The notes beneath the pieces are model-generated. The model made no database searches and had not been told where the DNA came from. It was given only the letters and a program-made list of their open reading frames with translations. This document shows positions 32,820-44,335 of a stretch of 64,000 nt of DNA, piece by piece (position 1 is the first letter of the stretch; every line of letters begins with the position of its first letter). This stretch comes from Symbiodinium natans (taxonomy: Eukaryota > Sar > Dinophyceae > Suessiales > Symbiodiniaceae). The DNA is taken from positions 125,001-189,000 of the forward strand of contig CAJNDS010002101.1 in assembly GCA_905221605.1 (NCBI GenBank), given 5' to 3'. Both the position numbers and the translations under genes were made by a program.

Positions 32820-33150
32820 CTCCCAGCGCTGGCTTTCATTCTTCCAGGGCGCAGTCTGTGAGGTTACAAGCTTACAAGGGTGTCAGGTTTGAAAAGACAT
32901 TGCGAGCACTTGCATGGCCAAACCCTGTATCCTTTTAGGGGCCTATAAGTTTTGCTGGTGGGCAAAAAAACAGCCTCAAGCTGGTGTCTCTGAGCTGGGG
33001 TCTCTTTGAACAAACTTAGCAAACCGGGGAAACTTACCATTTGGCCCTGCCAGGTCCCGGAGAAAGGGGCTGGCTCATGCACGGCAATCGTGCTTTTTCA
33101 TACTGCAAGTGCTCCCTAAGCTTTCAGCTGCAGTTCCCCTTAATCAATAT
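32820..33150. other. Unique sequence, no gene recognised
   Basis: About 330 bases of mixed sequence between the poly-C tract and a foldback element. No recognisable exon. Confidence 0.35.
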
Positions 33151-33152
33151 TA

Positions 33153-33213
33153 CGATATCCTCTTGGGTTTTGTAAAAACAAAAACAAACAATAATTCCCA
33201 AGAGGGATATAGT
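33153..33213. mobile_element. Foldback element, ATAATTCC...GGGATATAG family, copy 2
   Basis: Left end ATATCCTCTTGGG pairs with right end CCCAAGAGGGATAT, 13 bases perfect. Body about 30 bases with CAAACAATAA. Shares its right half with 7430-7534. Confidence 0.6.
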
Positions 33214-33371
33214 TCGCTTGCACGACATCTGAAGCGGGAGCGCAGGAAGGTGTCATACGGCTCCCACCATGGTCTCCAAAGATTCGCACTCGACGCGACT
33301 GCATCATGCTGAATGTCCGGACCCTAAACTCTAAACCCTAAACCCAAGACGCTAGACCCTAAACCCCAATA

Positions 33372-33463
33372 CTGGGGCATCGTGTCGAGCATGCCTTTGA
33401 GGGTGACCACTTCCGGATGGTTTCTCGACTTGCTCTTGGGGCGCGGCTTGCTCATCCTAAGTC
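33372..33463 (-). CDS. Candidate exon between telomere-like arrays
   Basis: The minus strand reads MSKPRPKSKSRNHPEVVTLK then GMLDTMPQYWG between a TTTAGGG array and CCCTAAA repeats. A CTTAG|GATG acceptor precedes it. Composition is protein-like. Family not recognised, donor not fixed. Confidence 0.3.
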
Positions 33464-34126
33464 TAGGGTTTAGGGTTTAGGGTTACGGCTTGCTCATCTG
33501 GGGGGTTTCCGAAATTTTGAAATAACTGGGGTTTCTGCTTTAGGGTTTAGGGCTTAGGGTTTCTACTGAGGTCCTTATTATAAGGGAGTCCTGCTATTTG
33601 GGGGGTTCTTTTGCACTTGGCGCTGTCTCCGAGTCTACATGAGGGTTACCGGGTACCCTATTTTCCTAAACCCCCCAACTCCTGGCTGATACAGGAGTAG
33701 TTGATTTGATGCGTTCTGACAGCTGTTGGGAGTACTCCGACCGTGAGCCACCCACACGGTGAGCCAGGCATCGGCCACCGAGCACCTACGCTGACAGCCT
33801 GAGAACCTCAAGTTGCAGGCCGGCCCAAAAAAAAAGAAATGTACTTTTTTCGGGTCGGGGACTTTTCGCCGCCCTGAGTTCTAGAGGACCAGTATGCGAC
33901 AGATGCCGTGCCTACGGCATTCGACCCTTGGCAAAATCCACATCTGAAAGATCAAGGTTCTACCCTAAGAATCTTGGGCCCTAAACCCTAAACCCTAAAC
34001 CCTAAACCTTAAACACTAAACCTCAAAACCTCAGGATCTGAGACCCCGGAAACCTGCCCTTCCTGGGAGGTACCAGTCCCTCTCTAGGATGGTCATTGGA
34101 GCCTTAGAGTATAGCAAGTTCCGAAC

Positions 34127-34196
34127 CCTAAACCCTAAACCCTAAACCCTAAACCCTAAACCCTAAACCCTAAACCCTAAACCCCGAACCCGAACA
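34127..34196. repeat. CCCTAAA array, about nine units
   Basis: Uniform array. Another array of opposite orientation is at 34325-34380. Confidence 0.85.
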
Positions 34197-34235
34197 AGTT
34201 CCCAAAAATTTCGGTCCTCCACCATGTCACCCTTT

Positions 34236-34300
34236 GCTTCCTGCCTGCTTCGCCGCAAGGAAGGCGAAAATCTCGACCACCTCCTGGTGTGAAAGCACCT
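34236..34300 (-). CDS. Candidate terminal exon
   Basis: The minus strand reads VLSHQEVVEIFAFLAAKQAG then SKG and a TGA. An acceptor-like CCCCAG|GTGC or CCAG|GAGG precedes it. Sandwiched between two telomere-like arrays. No family recognised. Confidence 0.3.
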
Positions 34301-34399
34301 GGGGACTTGTGAAGGGAAAAAGGGGTTCAGGGTTTAGGGTTTAGGGTTTAGGGTTTAGGGCTTAGGGTTTAGGGTTTACGGGGACACCAACGGCTGTCT

Positions 34400-36105
34400 G
34401 CTGCAGCTCCCCCACTCGAATGATCCCACCAGAGTCGGACAAGCCCTGAAGCTTTTCAAAACGCCTAAGCCTCCTCAAGCCCTAAGAACCCTGAACCCTC
34501 AATTTGGGGGTTTACGATATTAGGGGGTACCTTATTGGGGTCCTTCGTGAAAAGGGGATCCTACTATTTGAGGGTCTATGTTGGGTTCCCTTATTTTCGT
34601 AAACCCTCAACCTTTCGAGGCTTAGGACTTTGGCTGTGCCGGGAAGGGCAGGAAAAAAAAGCTTAATTGCTTTAAGAGCTTACCGGGAGCTTCAGGGGTT
34701 GCATATGTACATAGAAGTGAGGTTATAAGTCGCCTAAATAAGGTTTACAGCCAAGTATACCTCTAACTACCCTACTCATAACCCTGCTTAGAGTAAGGGC
34801 TTGAAGGAGCGTCTGAAAAACCTTCCCTGATGCTGGACACATCCCGGCAACAATCGGCCACTCTTTGTTCGGACCCTAGCTGCCCTGACTGGTGCCCAAG
34901 TACCAGCTCCCCTCCTCCGCTAGAAGCGGCTTGGGGCTTCTTAGGTGGTCCACAGGGGCCATAAAGGGAATATTACTAGTAATGAAGTATTCCGACATTG
35001 CGACACTATAAGGTCTAGGGCATCCTGACCCAAAGCCTGCGATAAACTGTAGTCCCACATCGACGAACCCAGCCATGCTCCGATCCAGGACTTTGCAACT
35101 TGGGACTCGCGCCCCGCTCTTGGAAATCTCCTTTGCGAAGAAGGTTGCCTGAGTTCTGGCACAGCTTTCTTGGGTTCAGGGTGTAGGGCTAGGGTGTAGG
35201 GCACTGTCAGGGGCTTTTGGGTGATTTAGCCGGCCTTTTCACGGTAGCCAGCGGAACCTACTGAGGCCTGGCGAGCGGCCCTGCCGGGCAGGGCCTTCGT
35301 GCACTGTGGTCCTCGAGTCGTCGAGCCTCAGAAGCCCTCAGTCCTGAAGAGGGTGCGACTCTGGCTCGAAAGATTCTGATATTCCGCTGGAAAGACGACG
35401 CGGAACCCATGAACTGGCGGCAGAAAGAGACCCGAACCCGAAGCTAATGGATTGGGCATGGTGTGGGGGTGCAAGGGTTTCTTAGCTTAGGGTTCAGGAC
35501 TTTGATTCGCTGAACATCCAGGTCTTACAGGGCTTCGAATCGAAGCCTCGAAGTTTACGTGAAGTCACCATTTTAGGTCCTCAATGTCCCCTCCTAGATT
35601 CCGAGATCCTTCTTTGCGGTGGAACGCTGGTGACCCCCTAAACCCTAAACCCTAAACACCTAAACCCTAAACCCAGTAACTCCTGTGAGCCGTGCAGACA
35701 TGGCAGGAAAGCGCACCAGATGTCTGAGAGGCCTGGCAGCTGTGGAGTGCAAGATGTTTGAACTCAAAAAAACGTGGACAGATGCAATCTTACATGAATG
35801 CCTGACACAAACAGAATGTACATACAGCTAAGATACGACTCCATTGCTCTGTTGCGATTACGGGCTCGCGGTTTAGCGTAAGTGTTTAGGTTCACTTTTT
35901 GAGAACCGGTTTTGGGGACAGAATACCCACCCAGCTCATCGCAAGAAGGTGGTACCGAGTCGACCCAAAACCACCCCAAGCCGAAAGGTCCCGCAATCAT
36001 ATCGCAGACAAAAAACTAGCCCTGAACCCGAAACCCAAAAAACCCTGGCGAAGCATGCAGGCCCTCCCGCCTGATGGCATCCTGCCAGCTGGGAACCTTG
36101 GGAGT
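34400..36105. other. Mostly unique sequence, no gene recognised
   Basis: Contains a short CCCTAAA patch at 35638-35672 and several short frames on both strands (for example minus 34876-35204), none with recognisable domains. Confidence 0.35.
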
Positions 36106-36110
36106 CTCAC

Positions 36111-36267
36111 TAGGGTTTAGCGTTTAGGGTTAGGGTTTAGGGTTTAGGGTTTAGGGTTTAGGGTTTAGGGTTTAGGGTTTAGGGTTTAGGGTTTAGGGTT
36201 TAGGGTTTAGGGTTTAGGGTTTAGGGCTTAGGGTTTAGGGTTTAGGGTTTAGGGTTTAGGGTTTAGC
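36111..36267. repeat. TTTAGGG array, about 22 units
   Basis: The longest TTTAGGG array in the window, nearly uniform. Confidence 0.9.
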
Positions 36268-36599
36268 CACAGCACTGCGGGGTCTGAAACTCGGCGATTG
36301 GGAGAAAACCCTCGAGGCACAACGCCTAGCTAGGTTCAGGCCATGATGATCGCACCTTACTCATATGACAGGGCGCCTGTGTCACATGTGATGAGGGGGC
36401 ATCCGTGTTTGGCACGACGAGCAAGGAATTCAGTCTGGGGGTTGGGGTTTCGTAGGGAATTAAGGTCATGAGGGCACCCTATTTAAATAGGAATGGACCG
36501 ACATCTGATATCTTGGTCTATCTCCGAATACGGATAATATTGATTTGTTTTGGCCCCTTTATTGCCTTCAGGAATCCCTGAAAAAGAGCAAGAAGGTCG

Positions 36600-37140
36600 C
36601 GGAACCGAACCGGAACCGCTGAACCGAACCGCAGGAAACGGTGAACCGCATCCAAACCGGAACCGGCCGAACCGGAACCGATGTATGTGTTTGTGTTGTC
36701 TCTCTCTGTCTCTCTCTGTCTCTCTCTGTCTCTCTCTCTCTCTCTGTGTCTCTCACCCTCGCCCCTCCAGCCACTCACTCCAGCCACCCACACCTCAGCT
36801 ACTCACCCAGCCACCCCTCCAGCCCCCCACCCCTGCTTCTCACCCCTGCTGCCTCCAGCCAATCGCCACCCTCCCCTCCAGCCACCCACCCTTTGAAGTG
36901 CGTGTTTGTCCGGCTTGAAGTCAAGCCCCTCTCCAGCCACCAGCCACACAGCCACAGCCACCCACCCCTCCAGCCACAGCCACGCAGAGAGGTGGGTGGC
37001 TGGCGGGGTGGGTGGCTACATTGATTACTAAGTGACGAAGAACCGCGAAGAACCGCGAACCGCACAGAACCGAACAGTCCCCGAACCGCCTGGAAACGCC
37101 CCTTGCGCGAACAGAAACGAACCGAATGGAACCGTGCACT
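36600..37140. repeat. GAACCG repeats flanking CT and CAGCCACC repeats
   Basis: GAACCG-type hexamers at 36600-36680 and 37035-37135 bracket a TCTCTCTG run and CCAGCCACC minisatellite. Frames across it are low-complexity. Confidence 0.7.
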
Positions 37141-37144
37141 TCCT

Positions 37145-38305
37145 GAAAGGTACTTGGTTCCCTATTCCCTAGAAAGAACCACATTCATAGACTGCATGTT
37201 TTCAGTGGCCGGGGACTCTACTTAGCACCTGCCGGAGGCAAGGCTTGAGGTGACTGAGGCTGCCCTGTAGAGACTAGGGTTGAGGGTTTCAGGGTTTGGG
37301 GTTTTTAGGGTTGGTGTTTGGGGCACAACTCGTGTACTGGGAACCTTCACCATAAATGTCCTGAACACTTCTCTATCAAGCAAGACCGGGTAAGAAGTAT
37401 GCAAAGCCGGCAAGGAACTGAGGAACCACCAATGACGATGGCATACATCCAAATATTCAAGGGGTATCCCTAAACCCTAAACCCTAAACCCTAAACCCGA
37501 GGGTGATGAACCCAAAAGTCGTCGGTCGTGAACTGCAATTTCTAATTCGAAGACTTTACCCAGGGTCAGAGATTACAGGTGTCCCCCCTAGGGATTTGCT
37601 GTAAGGTCGAAGCCGCACCTCGCGCAAAAACCCCTGCACGACTGTATCCACACAGTCGTGCATGACAGACCTACTTCAGTGGACCTGAACCTGAGAACTT
37701 GCTCACCCATTTTGAGTCCTTCCTTGGCCCCAAGCACCCCCAAACTGAGTGATTTATGAATATGTCCCCTTACAAGGAAAACAAGGCACATTGCAAGATT
37801 CTCCCCAAGAGTAACCCGGAAAATCCTGAAACCCGCAGCGCAGGAAACCCGAAGGCTTTCTTGGGGCAGCCACCAGCTCACTGTGCGCCACGGCGCCGGC
37901 TTGGCGCTCGTCGCCCGTCTGCGGCGTGTCAAGCAGAGCTGCGGCATTATGAATCATCAAGTGATTATAAGGATAGCCTAGTAATGACTGTTGATAATGA
38001 TAAGAATAATGGCAATAGTAGCAATAATAAGAATCGCAGTGATAATAGTAAGAAAACCATACTAGCAAGATTTAAACGAAGAGTGATCGTCAAGGGCTGA
38101 CGGGCCTCATGCGCTTTAGCCACACTGTTTAGAACAACCCACGCGAGGCTAAGAGCATCCATTGTGGTTGCCTGCGGGGCGCTGCTCAGCCGTTTGGTTT
38201 AGGGTTTTGCGCCATCATTGGCAGAAAAAACAGTTCTAGAGTTTAGGGTTTAGGAAGTTTGCCTTTGTTGCCTTTTTATCGGCTTTCGACTGCCTCCTCT
38301 GCACT
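37145..38305. other. Mostly unique sequence, no gene recognised
   Basis: Includes a short CCCTAAA patch at 37470-37500 and an AT-rich ATAATAAGAAT patch near 37990-38055. Overlapping frames at 37588-38100 lack recognisable motifs. Confidence 0.35.
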
Positions 38306-38312
38306 CTGCAGA

Positions 38313-38392
38313 TGAACTCTGGCAAGCCGCCGGCTACGCGGAGGACTCCCCCGACGTCGAAGCCAAGGAATTCAAGGCCCTGGAATCCAGCC
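38313..38392 (+). CDS. Candidate exon
   Basis: The plus strand reads DELWQAAGYAEDSPDVEAKE after a pyrimidine-rich CTCTGCAG, then enters a CCCTAAA-like run. The minus strand is also open here, so strand is uncertain. No family recognised. Confidence 0.25.
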
Positions 38393-38484
38393 CTAAACCC
38401 TAAACCTTAAAAACTAAACCCTAAACCCGAAACCCTGAGATTTCGGTCGGACCTCCTAACCGAAATTCTGGGAAAACCTGGGAG

Positions 38485-38570
38485 CCCCCAGTAGCGTTCG
38501 ACCGGCACCTCGCCGTAGTTGCCGATCCGCTCCGAGCTCCCTTCGCGGTACATCCTCAACTTCCAGGTAG
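38485..38570 (-). CDS. Candidate exon
   Basis: The minus strand reads KLRMYREGSSERIGNYGEVP then VERYWGL. It has a balanced, protein-like composition and is flanked by telomere-like repeats on both sides. Boundaries and family unknown. Confidence 0.3.
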
Positions 38571-38604
38571 GTTTCTAAACCCCAAACTCTAGGTTTCTAA
38601 ACTG

Positions 38605-38670
38605 AAACCCTAAACCCTAAACCCTAAACCCTGAACCCGAAACCCTAAACCCTAAGCCCTAAACCCTAAA
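38605..38670. repeat. CCCTAAA/CCCTGAA array
   Basis: Mixed array of about nine units beside the candidate exon at 38485-38570. Confidence 0.8.
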
Positions 38671-38905
38671 CTAGCAGGTGCTGCAGAGAGGCCTCGAGAT
38701 TGGAGGCGCAGTCAAAGCTTCTCTGTCTGTGGGGTCCGAGATTTCTCTGAACATATGGCCCCGTAAACAAGGGAAGTGTCACACAATCATTGGAGTGTTT
38801 TTTCCCTTTGTCAAGGTTGAATTTGCCCCCCCCCCCCGCCGGTTTAAAGGGAGGTGTACCAAAATGGCGTGTTTAACCCTTTGTTAAGGTTGAATTAGGC
38901 ATATT

Positions 38906-39007
38906 TTGGGATGTCCCCCCTTATACTAACAGCTCCTGAATAGGGATTCTAGTAGGGGGTATTCCAATCGCTGCTAAGGACTGTTAGTATAAGGGTGAAC
39001 ATCCCAA
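38906..39007. mobile_element. Foldback element, GGGATGTTC family, copy 2
   Basis: Left end TTGGGATGTCCCCCCTTATA continues with CTAACAG. It pairs with right end CTGTTAGTATAAGGGTGAAC ATCCCAA, about 26 bases with one or two mismatches. Non-coding body of about 50 bases. Confidence 0.7.
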
Positions 39008-39090
39008 GTCCCAGGAATTGGCGAGGGTCTTCAGACTGCCTTTAGACGTGCAGAGTATAGGGCTTCTTAGTTGTCCAGTACCTAGGGGTT

Positions 39091-39180
39091 TTAAAGGTTA
39101 ACCTTTGGGATTATAAGGGGAATATATTAACCCAAAAAGGTTAAAGGTTATCTACTCTACTACTAAGGCTTAGGGCTGGG
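39091..39180. repeat. Dispersed AT-rich element, diverged copy
   Basis: TTAAAGGTTAACCTTTGGGA then AACCCAAAAAGGTTAAAGGT and TTAGGGCTGGG. Related to 4443-4538. Confidence 0.4.
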
Positions 39181-39539
39181 TGGGGGGGGGGGTTCGCCTC
39201 TCGCACTCGCACAAGCAGGCACGGATTCTTCTCGGGTTCGTCTCTTTGTTAGGGGTTCTGTCGCCACCCGCCCAGCTGACCGGTGTCACTTGCCGGGTGG
39301 CAAAGGGCTTAGGTTAAATGGCTTCTTCAACCATGCCACACACCCCATTACTTAAACCCCCCTAAACCCTGAACCCCCAACCATGAACCCCTAAACCCTA
39401 AACCGCTACTAAACCAGCATCAACCACCCCCCCCCCCCCCCCCGCCCCCCACACCCTAAATCCAACCTTGAGAACCCCTACTTTTTTTTGGGTAGCTTAC
39501 CTAAGAATCCGATAACGGGCCTTATGGCAAGAACCTACC

Positions 39540-39850
39540 CTGCACCCCTATCCTAACACCCTTAACCCTAAACACTAAACCCTAAAACCCTAACCCCTTA
39601 CCCCTAAACCCTAAACCGCAAACCCCTAAACCCTATTAACCCTATTAACCCTACAAACCCTGTAAACCCTGAAACCCTATGAACCGCAACAAAAAACCTA
39701 TAAACCCGAAAAAAACCCCAATAAACCCTATAAACCCTATAAACCCTAAACCTACACCCCCTATCGAAGCCCCTGAAATTCCTCACCGTGGAACCCTAAA
39801 CTCTAAACCCTATACCGTAAACCCTAAACCCTAAACCCTAAACCCTAATC
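39540..39850. repeat. Degenerate CCCTAAA/CCCTATAAA array
   Basis: Irregular units such as CCCTATTAA, CCCTATAAA and CCCTAAA. It grades into uniform CCCTAAA near 39820-39846. Confidence 0.75.
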
Positions 39851-39917
39851 CCTCACCGTGGCTACCGACGCTCGGAGCTCCGCCCACGCTCGCAGCGCCT
39901 TCCACAAGCGCTCCTGG
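39850..39917 (-). CDS. Candidate exon
   Basis: The minus strand, after acceptor TGCCAG, reads ERLWKALRAWAELRASVAT, then a possible GT donor. Telomere-like arrays on both sides (39540-39850 and 39950-40015). Family not recognised. Confidence 0.3.
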
Positions 39918-39949
39918 CACTTTGGGGTACTTTGGGGGCCACATTGGGG

Positions 39950-40015
39950 GTTTAGGGTTTATAGGGTTTAGGGTTTAGGGTTTAGGGTTTAGGGTTTAGG
40001 GTTTAGGGTTTAGGT
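39950..40015. repeat. TTTAGGG array
   Basis: About eight units, orientation opposite to the array at 39540-39850 on the other side of the candidate exon. Confidence 0.85.
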
Positions 40016-40837
40016 TCATAGTTGCTGAGCACCCTGGGCTATATATATATATATATATACATGCATGCATGTACCCCAAAAAAACGAAAGGACTCAGCTA
40101 CTAAGTTGGTAATTTGCACTCTGAACCCTAAAAAAGAGCCCCCAGACCCTCAACCCTAATGCTAAACCCTCACCCGAAACCCAAACCCTAAAACCGACCC
40201 ACAACCACACCACCCGGGGTGGGGGGTACCTTCCTAAAAAGAGGCGGGGGTGGAGGGGGGAAGGGCAACCACGTGTACGGTGTGTAGGGTACCTGATTCC
40301 CGGATTGCCAGCTAAGGACCCATGTAAGAAAAATGGCACATCGAGGAGCGAGATTCGCCTCGATAAACCCTAAACCCTAAACCCTAAACCCTAAACCCCG
40401 GCGTCTTCCACAGGCGGGCAAGTCGAGCAGCAGGGTTTCGGGTCTCTTGGGCTTCGGGATTTATATGGGTTGAGGGCTTGCTGTAAGGGATTGGGGTTTT
40501 AGGGCTTGGGGCTTTCGACGACTTGAGGGTAAAACACGGTAACGGTAAAACCCCTGAAGTCATCTAAGCTCTAAGCCGAAAACCCAAACCCGGAACTGCC
40601 TGAACTCCTTACTGAAGCCTCCACAACCTCAAAAATCAGCCCTTAGCATCTTACCGCAGGGCCGCGGGGACACGCTGCAATCAATGACTCTCCAGGATTT
40701 CTGAAATCTTATGGGGGGTCGCCACTGAATGAGATCGCAAATGGCTGTCGAGTCCAGGATGCCTTGTTTGGGTCTCAACCGTTCAACTCCTATGCTGCAC
40801 TTGGAACCCCAGCAAAAATTGAATAAACAAATAAAAA

Positions 40838-40925
40838 TAAAACATAAATAAATAAATAAATATATATATATATATATATATACCTATATATATATATATA
40901 CCTATATATATATATATATATATAT
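40838..40925. repeat. TAAA and TA microsatellite
   Basis: ATAAATAAATAAATA followed by TA runs broken by CC. Confidence 0.85.
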
Positions 40926-40929
40926 GTGT

Positions 40930-41930
40930 ATGTTTTTTTTTGCTGTTTCTTTGGAATTATAGTACCCACAAGTTCAAACAATATTTCCAAGTACCCCCCC
41001 CAAAAAAAAAAAAGTTCTTGATAGCCGATAGAAAATACATTCGGCCCCTCCTGAAACAATACCAGCTCCGTGGTTTTGAGTTGCAAGTCTCATCTCCTTA
41101 AACCCAATAAGCAATAAGGGACTATGTAATATGTCCCACGGGCCTGCCTAGAAAAGAGCCGACTCACAAGTTACAACGGGATATTGTCATTCAAAGGTAT
41201 AACGGACCGAGACAATACACATCCCAAAAAAATGCACCGCGCGCGCATGTACAGACCCCTTACCGGATGGAGGCTCATGGGTACTTGTAAGTAGGGTGAT
41301 GATGAAGGTACTTACAGCTATCATTGGCTATGGCACAACCCCCACAATATAAGTCCCCATGAACCTCCAAGCACAGTACCTCTTTCTGGTCCGTTCCTGG
41401 AAACTCTCCCGACCGAAACATGAGCCCTCAAGCCGCCATGAGGAAAATTAGACTTACACCCTGAAGGCCTCATTGACGCAAAGCCCGTCGAAACTGAGGA
41501 GGGTAGCAAGAGACCTTGGGTCGTTTGCGGATCGTTTCGCCCACCCTCCCCGGCACCCCCCCCCTCCCCCCCGCCCCTGAGAAAAAAAAGCAAGCATCCC
41601 TCGCTCAACCACCTCACCTAAAGCCCGAATCCCTCCTCCCAATATTACAGTCTTTTAAGTATACCTATGGGTGGAAGCGCCCAAGGATCCTGCCAAGTCT
41701 CGACAGGGAACCTCCCCCCCCCCCCCCGCCACACACAAAAAGAAGACAAGAAGGAAGGACTTGGAGTGCTCAGCAGGAAAGATCACGCACTTCACTACTC
41801 CGCAGTTGTTGGCCCCCCCCGCCCTGTGCCTCCAAAAAAATAATCTTGCAGCTAGCACCTGAGGCTTGAAAGGTTTGGGAACCCGAACTCCCTTCTTTTT
41901 TGCAACTGGACTGTAATCGACTGCCACCAC
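40930..41930. other. Unique sequence with C-runs, no gene recognised
   Basis: Overlapping frames on both strands around 41321-41955 arise from CCCCCC and AAAAA runs. None is convincing. Confidence 0.35.
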
Positions 41931-42060
41931 CCGAAACCCTAAACCCTAAACCCAAAACCCGAAACCCTAACCCCTAAACCCAAGAGTGATATTTGCCCGG
42001 GCTTCTAGGGCCCGAGCACCGTGTGCAAGTGCAGAAAGTCACGCGCTTGGAGCACCTGAC

Positions 42061-42170
42061 GGTTTAGGGTGTAGGGTTTAGGGTTTATGGGGTTTAGGGT
42101 TTGGGGTTTGGGGTTTGGGGTTTGGGGTTTGGGGTTTGGGGTTTAGGGTTTAGGGTTTAGGGTTTAGGGT
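42061..42170. repeat. TTTAGGG array with central TTTGGGG block
   Basis: TTTAGGG units enclose about seven TTTGGGG units at 42100-42145, the same two-variant arrangement as 747-899. Confidence 0.85.
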
Positions 42171-42171
42171 T

Positions 42172-42285
42172 GCTTGAAGCCTTTCGTCTCCTCCCACCCT
42201 GGTGTCGGCCTGCCGCGTGTGCACCCGAGAGAGCCCACCGAGGAGCTCCAGGAAGTGTTTGGAGTACCTCTCTTTGCGGTTTTTG
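42172..42285 (-). CDS. Candidate exon
   Basis: The minus strand reads TYKNRKERYSKHFLELLGGL then SRVHTRQADTRVGGDERLQ, about 39 residues with no stop, between a TTCAGGG array and a TTTAGGG array. One of the most protein-like islands in the telomere-like zone. Family and splice sites unknown. Confidence 0.4.
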
Positions 42286-42729
42286 TAGGTTCAGGGTTCA
42301 GGGTTCAGGGTTCAGGGTTCAGGGTTTAGGGTTTAGGGTAACCCGACCTGCACTCGCGCTAAGGTTTCAGGTTTCGGGTTTTAGGGGTTGTAGGGTTCAG
42401 GCTTGGAGGTTCCGTTGCTAGGCAAAGCTGCTGAGTTAACGAGCCTAGTCCCGAAAAGACCACAGTTACTCGGAGCAACGAAGTGACAGCTGCGTCAAGC
42501 TATATCAAGCCCCACCGAGAACCGAGGATTTAGGGTTTAGGGTTTAGAGAGAACCGCGCGTATGCATTGCATCCGAACCGGACTCTTCATATGCCGGCTG
42601 CGGGACAGAAAACTCAAAATGAAAGGTCATCTACACTTCGATACGTCCAAGCTTCCTCAACCCATCAAAGCAACGAGCGGCTTCCACAACACCAAGGAAA
42701 CATTCTTCGACGGCCCGCCTGCTGCAGGC

Positions 42730-42845
42730 GCCTTATTTATTTATTTTCATTTTTTTTTGTGGGGGGGGGGTCCTTGTAGTATATTTGTAAAGGGACCATA
42801 TAACAGGAAGGAAACTATTAATTAGTCATTATTCCGGCCCCCAAA
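42730..42845. repeat. G-run dispersed element, copy 3
   Basis: T-run, G-run, then TTTGTAAAGGGACCATATAA and ATTAGTCATTATTCC, similar to the right half of 460-598. Confidence 0.4.
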
Positions 42846-43189
42846 AATACAGGTCTCGCATGGCTGCATGAGCGGGCCTGTCAAGTCCCAAACGGCAGGA
42901 CATGTCGAAGAGCCTCAAGACCTGCAGTGCATTCGGAGTTGGGGGTTTAAGGGCTTGGGAGTGTTTTCTCTCCCCCCTCCCAGCACGCACGCACGCGCGC
43001 GTACGCACACACGCACACTGACTGTATTCTTTCTGTTGGAGAATTTCAGACTGTATTCTTTCTTTTGGAGAGTTTCAGGCTTCGGGGGGTCTTCTTGTGA
43101 AGGGACCTTGGTTTAGGCTTTTCCTTGTTTTGATTTTGTTTTTTGTGGGGCGGGGGGGGGGGGGGGGCTGCAGGGTATTGACCTCTTAA

Positions 43190-43850
43190 GATCGGCCAAC
43201 GCGTGAGGTAATCAAAGAAGGTGTGGCCACGACATGGTGGTCTACGGCATCTACGGTGTCTACATCGAGGCAGACATGCTCCGTGATGCAGGGGAGGGGG
43301 GGCCGGCATTCTTCGGCTGCGAGGGCAACATGTCCCAGCCAAAGTCTGTCATTGCGCGCCTGCGTGACGTTGCCAGGATTGGTGTTCTCTTCGATGAAGG
43401 AGCCGCACGCTTCGAGCCTCATCTTGCCATTTCATCATGGGCTAATTATAAAAAAGGTCGAAATGGGTGAATCCACTCTCGAACCTATAGGCCTATATGC
43501 AACCAAGAACGCCGGAAGGCTTTGTGAGCTGCTTTCTGAAATTCCACAACTTGAGGCCCAGAGGCAGCCCGTCCATCTGGTACTTGTCCGCAGCCCGGTA
43601 CACTTGAAGGGCCTGGCCGTGGCTGCTTGTGTTCTGAGACCGTGATGAAGGCTTCAGGGCCTTCAGGGTTCGGGAGAACTTTGGGGGTATGGGGCAAAAG
43701 GCCGTTGCAAGACTTTCGGAGCAGGGGTATGCAATGGCTTGAAACTACCCCCAGCCGCAGGACTCGGGGAATCGAAACACCAAGCAAGGCCGAACCTTGC
43801 CAGATAAGCCAGCCCGTCCACAGCAAGAACCGGCCTTTCCCTCCAAGCAC
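43190..43850 (-). CDS. Possible decayed gene segment, strand uncertain
   Basis: Mixed-composition DNA open on several frames. The minus frame at 43422-43240 reads GSFIEENTNPGN then RLWLGHVALAAEE, faintly like the C-terminal part of a SET domain, but the diagnostic NHSCxPN is not there. A plus frame is open over the same bases. I cannot decide whether this is coding. Confidence 0.2.
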
Positions 43851-44269
43851 GAAGACCGCACCCCCAAAAGACCGTCAGCTTCCGACATCTTTGATTGCAG
43901 AAATACTATAGAGTTTAGGATGGGCGCCCTGCTCTCTTTTGTGGTCATCGGTACCTCTGCCATCAAACCTTCCAGCACCACAGGCGTCGAAGCTCTGAGG
44001 CTGAGGCTTCTTTAGGGATTCCAGACCCAGGAGTAACCCAGGAATAAACAGTGTGCCCCTTTTTGGTTTTGAAATTTTGAGGGGGTCATAAGGGAACCCC
44101 AACCCTAAAAAAGGGAAAAAAAGGGCCTACTCCGGCTCCTAGGGTTACAAAGAAGCAATCATGGCGGAGCGCATTGTCCGGCGAAATGAGAGGGTCCAAA
44201 TGGTGCACGTAGCGAAGCATGCACTTGAACCTCGCTGTCTACTAGGGCTTTTGCACGGGGGTCTACAAA

Positions 44270-44333
44270 CCCTCAACCCTTCAACCCTTCAACCCTAAAC
44301 CCCTAAACCCCTAAACCCCTAAACCCCTATCAA
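44270..44333. repeat. CCCTTCAA/CCCCTAAA array
   Basis: Short array marking the left limit of the telomere-like zone, directly before the retroelement region. Confidence 0.75.
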
Positions 44334-44335
44334 GA

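Noticed and set aside
32239-32839. Long poly-Pro (plus) and poly-Gly (minus) open frames
   Set aside because: They are produced entirely by the poly-C tract; a homopolymer has no stop codons.
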